Shown: one piece after another, positions 57,151-64,000 of the stretch | Numbering within the stretch: position 1 is the stretch's first letter | Layout: each line of letters starts with the position of its first letter | Source: Acanthosepion esculentum | Taxonomy: Eukaryota > Mollusca > Cephalopoda > Sepiida > Sepiidae | Assembly: GCA_964036315.1 (NCBI GenBank) | Contig: OZ038488.1 | Coordinates: forward strand, 69,656,342 to 69,720,341 | Direction: 5' to 3' | DNA length: 64,000 nucleotides | The notes under the pieces: generated by a model | Told to the model about the DNA's origin: nothing | The model's input: the letters and a program-made list of their open reading frames with translations, nothing else | The model's database searches: none | Made by a program: the position numbers and the translations under genes

Positions 57151-58754
57151 AAGATAAAGTCACCTTATACTCTCCCTTACACACACAGCTTGTCTTAAGA
57201 ACATTATTCCCCAGACATACACTGGTCAACCATTATTATTCTTTTTATTAATTTTGGTATAAGTTGTTATGTGGAACAAATTTAAACATGTTTTATTATT
57301 AAGCAGAAATTCTGTTACGATAAAGATAGATGGACATTTATGCGTTATTTGTACAAATAATTTAAACTGCAAGAGTCCCTTAGTTGCCTAAATATTATAT
57401 ATTGCAATAATAAGCTGTTTCTTTGATCTCTTTCAATTTACAGCAAGGAAACTGCATTTATCATTTGGTTATCTAGCTACAAGGAGTTTTCACAGAAATT
57501 CTAGGACTTTGCAGCATGATGATGCCAAAAATTTTGTATGACTGACAGAAATATCAGCAGTAGTACAAAGGGATTATTTTACTGTCATCATAGCTATCAT
57601 CAATCAAATTCTTAGCTCCTAACCAAGTACAAACAAGTACTCAAACTTATAATTCATATTTTGCTTCTAAACACTGTAAATAATATTTTTTTAATAATTG
57701 TTTGGACTGTATAATTTTGATGGAAATGAAAACATTTTAAAACTTCAAGAATTTCATTATAAAATGAAATTGAAACTTTAAGAATGACTCTGGGCTGTCC
57801 TTATGAAAATTAAATATTTGCTGATCATGGTTTTTATATGATCATTTTTTTTTTTTCTTCTAATACAATTATGCTTGTTACAATAATGATTTATTAGAAC
57901 AACTGTTGTTTTACAGTTTAGAATCATGTAATCAAAATAATGAAAAGTATAAAGCAGATATAAACATGTTCTGAGTAGGCAAAATGAGAAAAAACTGGTC
58001 TAACTTCTAAAATTAGAACCCAATCTAAATAATCAAGTTTACCAAAATGTTAAGTTTATTTCATTATTTTATCCAAAAGAAATGAAGTCCAGAGTAGCTA
58101 GCTTCACTTGTACAAATAATGAAAGAAGAAATTAACTTCATGCTTTAAAATTAAGCCCATTATGACCGATTTATATTAGTGATTTATTGTATAACATTTA
58201 AAGTGAGTGTGAGAAATTCTATTAGTAGGAGAAAAGGGGAAATTTGAGGTTAAATGTTAGTAAAGAACAAACATTACTGCAGATATTTATTAGGCTGAGC
58301 TTGACACAAGGTCATAATAACAGTGTAGCAAATGAAAATAAAATTGAGAAAACTAATAGTCTGCAAATATATAGATCATCAGATAAAGGAAAACCAATCC
58401 TTAAAAAAAAATATCGCATAAATAAATTAAATTAACATCCTTATATTAACATGAATAGATGTCTATATTTCTTTCTCTTTTACTCAAATCATGTGCACAC
58501 TTGTACATATAGAAACACATGTGATGGAGTGAATTATTAAATTTTAAAACTACAAAATGTAAATAAGACAAATATTTCAAAATTACAAGCTTCTGAAAAT
58601 ATTTTTTTATATGAAAAGAGAGTTACAAATAATTTGGCAATCAGTACTCAGTCAAGTTGCAAGCTGGCCACATACTTTCTGGGACAAAGGACACCATTAG
58701 AGAATTTTAATTAATGGTCAAATAGTACCAGTATGTGTTGATGATAAGCCAACA
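57151..58754. other. No gene seen
   Basis: AT-rich sequence with no recognisable element. Confidence 0.5.
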
Positions 58755-59115
58755 GGTACTGATAACCTATTTCCTGAAGCTATTCTTCCAACAAAACACC
58801 GGTGAATATGTCAGTGTTAACAAATCACACAGCCCATTGGTCAGTTTGTGCTAAGTTTTTCAGAAAGAAATTTCTCTGAAATTATTCTGCCTAAGAAACC
58901 ATGCTAATCCAAAAGATAGGTCTTTATGTAAACAACTTAATCTCCGGAGTTTTTAGAGAATTTGTGATTTGAACCAAGGAAGTCATTTATTACTTATCAT
59001 TTTTACCCAACCTGACAAGTGTAGTAAGTAGACACAGAGCCATACACATTTATAAAAAGTGACTATGTTATCTCCAAGTTAATATTCAGTTTCAATTCTC
59101 AAGAATCTCTCAAGG
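58755..59115 (+). repeat. Unclassified interspersed repeat, pair member 2
   Basis: Co-oriented homologue of 43850-44135, somewhat longer internally (an extra segment around 58860-58920). It is noncoding. Confidence 0.7.
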
Positions 59116-60740
59116 TATATTATTTCTTAAAACTAATTAAATTTTGCAATTAGTTAATTTTCTACATTTAATTTCGATAATGATGAAATACAATCAAACC
59201 ACCTTTTACATTTTCCCCTCATTCTATACCATAAAACTGGGCTTTCCTAACATTTGAATGTTCATCAACTGCTGTCAGGCCTCCTTCAGGTTCTACTCAC
59301 CTCACACAACTTGCCTCATTACAATGTAACCATTTGTTTAAAGTCTGTAAATACTCTTTTTGTTCTATTCATGAAAAGAAAGAAAGAAATATATTCATAT
59401 GATAATTATGTTACCTTGAATTATTTGATTTTGCTTTTTATTATCAAGTAATACATAACTCATCCTAAACAGATTTCTCAGGTAGACCATTTTTAGACAC
59501 TGGATTAGAATACCTTGTTGTATGATTATTCCCTGATGAATAAATAAGAATTTATTAATAAAGAAACAATATAAGCTTCTTTTTTTTTTCTTTCTTTTAA
59601 ACAAAAATGTATAAGGAAACTTTTACAAGAAAAAAAAAGCAACTTATCATCAATGTATCTTGACATGGCAAAATGGCTTTTATTTTTAAGCAGTAAATAG
59701 TGTTACACAGTTGTTTATAATTAACATTTAACAGACAACATTCTATGAGAGATCCGTTAATGTTTGCTCTACATTGTTATTTCATGACTCAGGCTATAAA
59801 TGAAAATCTCAAAGCTGAGGAGCCTTTGATTCTGGCAAAGAAAAAGTCAAGTTTTACAATCTATAGCTTCATGAAAGAATATTTTACATACAAATTCACT
59901 GAGAATGCACACTCGTACAAAGTACCTTGCAATCAAGTAGAAATATACAATACATATAAAATGTCTGTATGCACAGAATACACATTATAGACACACATAA
60001 AACTTGGTGAAGAGCAACACCCATGATGGACACAAAATTCACATTATGGAGATGCACACAAAAATCTGTATAGAAGAGATGTAAAAAATTCCTCGCAAAT
60101 GCAGAATATGTAAGCTTCTATTAAAATACTGTCTGTATCTGCAATCATAAAAACCAGTTTCCTTCCTTCCTTTCACTGTAATTGATCTATCTGCATAACT
60201 GCACACAAAAAATAAATAAATAAATAAACATGCATGTAAATAGAAAGCCCAATGCACTAAACTAAACATATAAGCAATGAAGCAGTCTTTACATCTATCA
60301 CTATAGTAAGAAAATACTTAACCCTTGTGATAACTGACACTGCTTTCAAAAGAAGATAGACAGAACAAAGCAACCACCTTTCACCTCAGTTCATGGAATC
60401 ATGTGAGGTCAAATGGTGAAGGAGGTCAAAAATCAGTATATCTGATTACTGCCAGGCAATTGGAAAAACAAGTAAAGACTTCTTTTCTTTGACCACAGTT
60501 CACCTTTCACAGTGTGCAATAACAACCACAGCTCAAATAAAAATCCAGTTATCTAATCCTTAAAATCAATTTACCATTTGTGATTATTAGGACTTAAAGT
60601 TGCAATATATCAGAATGGCTGTGATAACACACCAATAATTTGCTTCAAAAGAATCTAAATTTTTTAGTAAGTGTTCATGTTTTTTGGTGAATATACATAT
60701 TTCATAGCTAGAGAAGAGTTTTATAGCAGAAGTTTACATC
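59116..60740. other. No gene seen
   Basis: AT-rich sequence. Open frames at 59254-59451, 59745-59990 and 60039-60269 show no domain. Confidence 0.5.
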
Positions 60741-60791
60741 AAATAAATTATAATGAATATCTAAAGTTTAGATATTCATTATAATTTATTT
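60741..60791. repeat. Perfect 51-bp palindrome
   Basis: Bases 60741-60765 (aaataaattataatgaatat ending ctaaa) and 60767-60791 are exact reverse complements, with a single G between. It lies 32 bp upstream of the target duplication of the next SINE. Confidence 0.95.
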
Positions 60792-60837
60792 TTATTATAA
60801 TTCTAAACACAAACAATGAAACTTCCAGTTCAATTTT

Positions 60838-61070
60838 ACACTATTTACATTGTTTGGACTGTTGTCCTCATTTTTTTATTGTCATATTCACAATGTTTTA
60901 GCTGTTGTACACTCTGGCCTTATTCAGGTGATATACATTAGAATTTCAAACTGAAGCCTTTTTTAGTCTATAGGGTTCGATTGTTCTAGTTCCACATGCC
61001 ATTTCTGAAAACCAACAATGTAAATAGTGTAAATAATTACAATACCTCATCTCAGAAATATAGACAGATG
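60838..61070 (-). mobile_element. SINE-like retroposon with a perfect 15-bp target duplication
   Basis: Flanked by ttccagttcaatttt at 60823-60837 and again at 61071-61085. The insert starts acactatttacattgtttgg and carries, in reverse, the body of the 56.8-kb SINE (gttctagttccacatgcc). A long, exact target duplication is the mark of LINE-machinery retroposition and fixes both ends of this copy. It is truncated at its 5' (tRNA) side. Its other end carries a further inverted tail piece (aatgtaaatagtgtaaataa). Confidence 0.8.
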
Positions 61071-61085
61071 TTCCAGTTCAATTTT

Positions 61086-63194
61086 CTCAGATAAAATCCG
61101 AGATTTGTATGTTATGCCGATTAAATTTTGCTTGTGAAATTAATATTTGTGAAAATAATATTTGTGAAAATAATATTTGAAAAAAAAAAAAAAAAAGTGT
61201 TAACCAATTAGTTAACTTTTGTTTTATTGATGAAATAGTAAAAACACATACAGACACCTGGATACACTTAACACTTTCAACTTCAAAATGCTTATTTCTT
61301 ATTTTGTTTTGAAAAGTTGCTTTCTCAACTTTAAAAGTGGCTTTTTGTAGAGGTATGAAACATTTTAAAGGGTTTCTCAATATTTACCAATTTAAGAAAG
61401 ATCCATCATGTCCACTTCATATAATTGGGAGCATATGCTTAATACATTATGGATTAGACAGGAAAGAGTTAAGGATTTTTACTGCAAATAGAAACCTGTA
61501 CAAGCAAAATCAGTAGAGAAGCCCACCAACACTTCAGTTCTGAGAGTGTTTTCAAATAGAAGCAACATTATATAAAAGCATCCATCACAAACACTTGACA
61601 ATGTTATTCAAAGGATGCGACTCATATATCACTTTCTTGCTACAACTAGAAGGCTCTTGACCTATATCTTCTTTAACCCAAGCGTTCCTCCTACATACTT
61701 GTCTACCAAACCTACTACCCACTTGCAAAATAGAGCCAACTGAAAAGCCAACATATGCTTCCAATGAGTGACCAGTTCTAATTATCAACCTGAGATTTAC
61801 ATTTCAATTTGATTAAATTAATTTTACGATTCATTTTCTAATTTCAGGTTATAAGCCACTTTCTTATTTTAGGTACTTCCCACAAAATAATTAATATAAA
61901 TAACTGGATACAATCAATAAATCTTATTAGTAGTGCTATCACTTAGTAATGTTATTTAAAAATTAAGACAGTGATAATGCTTAACATGAAAAATGAAATC
62001 TCCTGTATACAAAATCTAAAGATGTATAACAATTCTTGAAAGCAAACTATCAATTGAGCCATGCTATTTGCTTTTTAATGAAAGAAACAAATTCTAAAAT
62101 TATATGAATGTCAGTAATGGAAGAGAAGAGGAATGCATATTTCATGAAATACAAAATTTTACATTTTTCTAATGTGGCTTTCAACCACATTAACTGATAG
62201 CAAGGAGTTTATTAACTGACAACCATACTGACATAGCAACTATTTTGCTACCACCATCTGGAAAAGTAACATAATTATGGGTTACCAAAATACTCACTAA
62301 TACTTTTTCTTTCTTGTTTTTAAACACTGTGACAGGATCAAAGTTTTGAATTTATACCACAAGGACATGAAAAAAAAACTGATAGAAACAAACTGAATTT
62401 GAATGGTTTCAAGTTTTTGAACCAAACTATTATACTACCAAATGCTTTCATTTTACAGCTATATAAAACTCACAGAAATTATCTATTTGTAATGATCTTC
62501 ATTACAGTTCATTTAAACATGTTATATTAAATAAAACAACAAAGAATGCCTTAAGACTTTTGATGAGTTTCTCATGTCAAATAAGTCATTTAATTTAGAA
62601 ACTTGCAAAGAAAATTAACAAAATTGTGCCATGTTTTAATTATATTGTATGTGTATATATAATTCTGATTCCAATGTTGTTAATTTCTGTAAGCATCTAT
62701 TAACATCTACTTTCATCTTAAGTTTTGTTGCTTAACACCACAACTACTCAGAATACCAGTATATAGTCCTCAGTAACCAGTTTAGATTGAAAATAAAGAA
62801 TAAACTCTAGGCAAGACATAAATTCACATCCTTTTTACTTTTACATTATGAGACTATGTACAACAGCTGTTCTACCATTTGAGCTACAGCAGTTAAGGGC
62901 TACAGAAGATCAAATATAACCAAATAAACTTTATATTCTTTATCACCCCTATCACCACTGATCAGTCAATGCCATGTTTGATGCTTTTATATACACTAAT
63001 AGTATTAGTTGGAATAATATTATCAAGTTGAACAACATCGAATATGGTGCTGAGCAATAATGGAGAAATAAAATGTCTATATGGTTAGATATGAGCTTCT
63101 GCAACCTTTAGCTTGAGAAGCTCAAATAATACAGCAACTGTTATACATACACAGTCTTCTGAAAAAAAGAAAAAAAAATACCAGTTAAAATCCT
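61086..63194. other. No gene seen; small tandem repeat
   Basis: At 61128-61185 the unit aaataatatttgtg repeats about three times before a poly-A run. The remainder is AT-rich with no recognisable element. Confidence 0.55.
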
Positions 63195-63262
63195 TATTTT
63201 ATCATTTCACTCCAAGCAAGTCAATAAAGTCCCTAAAATACAAGGAGTTACTGAGTGTTAGA
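63195..63262 (-). repeat. Inverted fragment of the LINE 3' tail
   Basis: The plus strand reads tcactccaagcaagtcaata, then ctaaaatacaaggagttactg, matching 4128-4180 and the reverse complement of the tail at 3830-3877. Confidence 0.6.
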
Positions 63263-64000
63263 GAATGTGAGAAAAAAACACTAAGGAGAGAGGACAATAA
63301 AAGAACAGGAACTAAGATGAGAGAAGATAATGATTGACATTACATATAAATTTTTGAAGATTAAAATTGCCTGGGAAGCTAGAAGAATATTATTTCCAAT
63401 TTGTGCTGTTTAGCTGATCTCATCAATTTTCAAATGTATTGAACCGATCTCTTAAATTATCAAGTCATCATAAAATTGATACTGAAAATGATGCACAAGT
63501 TATTTTTAAAGAAGTTTAAATTTCTTTTAGATTACACTCTATCAAACTCATAATTATTATAGTATTATTGAGTAAAAAAGTTACAAACATTCATTTTGTC
63601 AACAGCTGGGAAATATCATAATTTGCAAGGATTTCGTTCAGACTAAAAAAAAGTAAAAAATTATCTAAGAAACAAATATATAGAGAGACAAATTTTGTTA
63701 TTCATTTTTTATTTGCTCGCAGACAGACATTTCCAGTCATGTCCACTGCCTCTGATTGGGAGAAGGCAGTCACCCAGAGAAAAAACTGAACAACATCCCT
63801 GTTTAGTAAAAGCAGCTGTTGTTCTTTAATCAGTTGATATTTTTATAGGTTTTAAGCTCTTAAAATTTAAGATAGCTTTTCCTGCAATGTACACAATGGC
63901 ACAAAGAATTAACTGCAATATGTGCAGCCATCTAGAAAAAGAAGCCTACATAATCAAACAAACATCAAAAATTATTCATAGTCTATGAGTTGAAATTTTA
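63263..64000. other. No gene seen
   Basis: AT-rich sequence to the end of the window. The open frame at 63113-63337 runs across the LINE tail and is not a gene. Confidence 0.5.

Overview
The window reads as AT-rich, intron- or intergenic-type DNA of a large metazoan genome, most likely a cephalopod mollusc and probably an octopus. Evidence for this is the dense mix of decayed transposons, long TA/TG microsatellites, tRNA-derived SINEs whose bodies resemble the cephalopod OK/Ceph-type SINEs, a Penelope-like element and several LINE families that I recognise from mollusc genomes. The assignment rests on remembered family resemblance, not on a search. I found no host protein-coding exon, tRNA gene or rRNA gene that I can support. 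Every recognisable coding stretch is a broken transposon gene.

Layout. 1-9 kb: unknown sequence, a minisatellite, LINE 3' ends (3.6, 4.1 and 6.0-6.4 kb), a head-to-head pair of SINE-like repeats forming a long hairpin (4.9-5.4 kb), and an unclassified repeat (7.0-7.6 kb). 9.05-10.64 kb: a Penelope-like element (minus strand) with RT and GIY-YIG remnants between long inverted arms. 11.3-13.2 kb: LINE tails, a 5S-tRNA SINE and a hAT-like element with an 8-bp target duplication. 14.57-14.90 kb: a Tigger/pogo-like mini-element. 15.46-16.31 kb: an internally deleted mariner. 17.7-20 kb: two more SINEs and a near-perfect hairpin between TA arrays. 22.2-32.1 kb: scattered SINE and LINE tails in otherwise featureless DNA. 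33.8-35.6 kb: a SINE, then a small LTR element with gag but no pol. 37.7-42.7 kb: LINE tail, SINEs, and a CpG-richer LTR-like insert (40.93-42.41 kb) splitting a copy of the 7-kb repeat. 43.8-48.9 kb: a repeat pair member, a LINE endonuclease fragment, a CR1/L2-type LINE 3' end with poly(A) signal, another LINE 3' end, and a third 5S-tRNA SINE. 49.96-50.56 kb: a Tc1-like transposase relic. 51.95-52.0 kb: a splice-site arrangement on the minus strand that fits a recursive (ratchet) splice site. 53-64 kb: sparse repeats, including a SINE with a perfect 15-bp target duplication and a 51-bp palindrome.

The most interesting signal is a chimeric SINE in which a 5S rRNA-derived head is joined directly to a tRNA-derived unit and a shared body (three copies), alongside four copies of the same family in which I see no 5S head. 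The second theme is the number of inverted repeats able to fold into long double-stranded RNA if transcribed, which matters in cephalopods because of their heavy A-to-I RNA editing. No genes here act together as a pathway; the window is a record of transposon insertions, some nested or adjacent.
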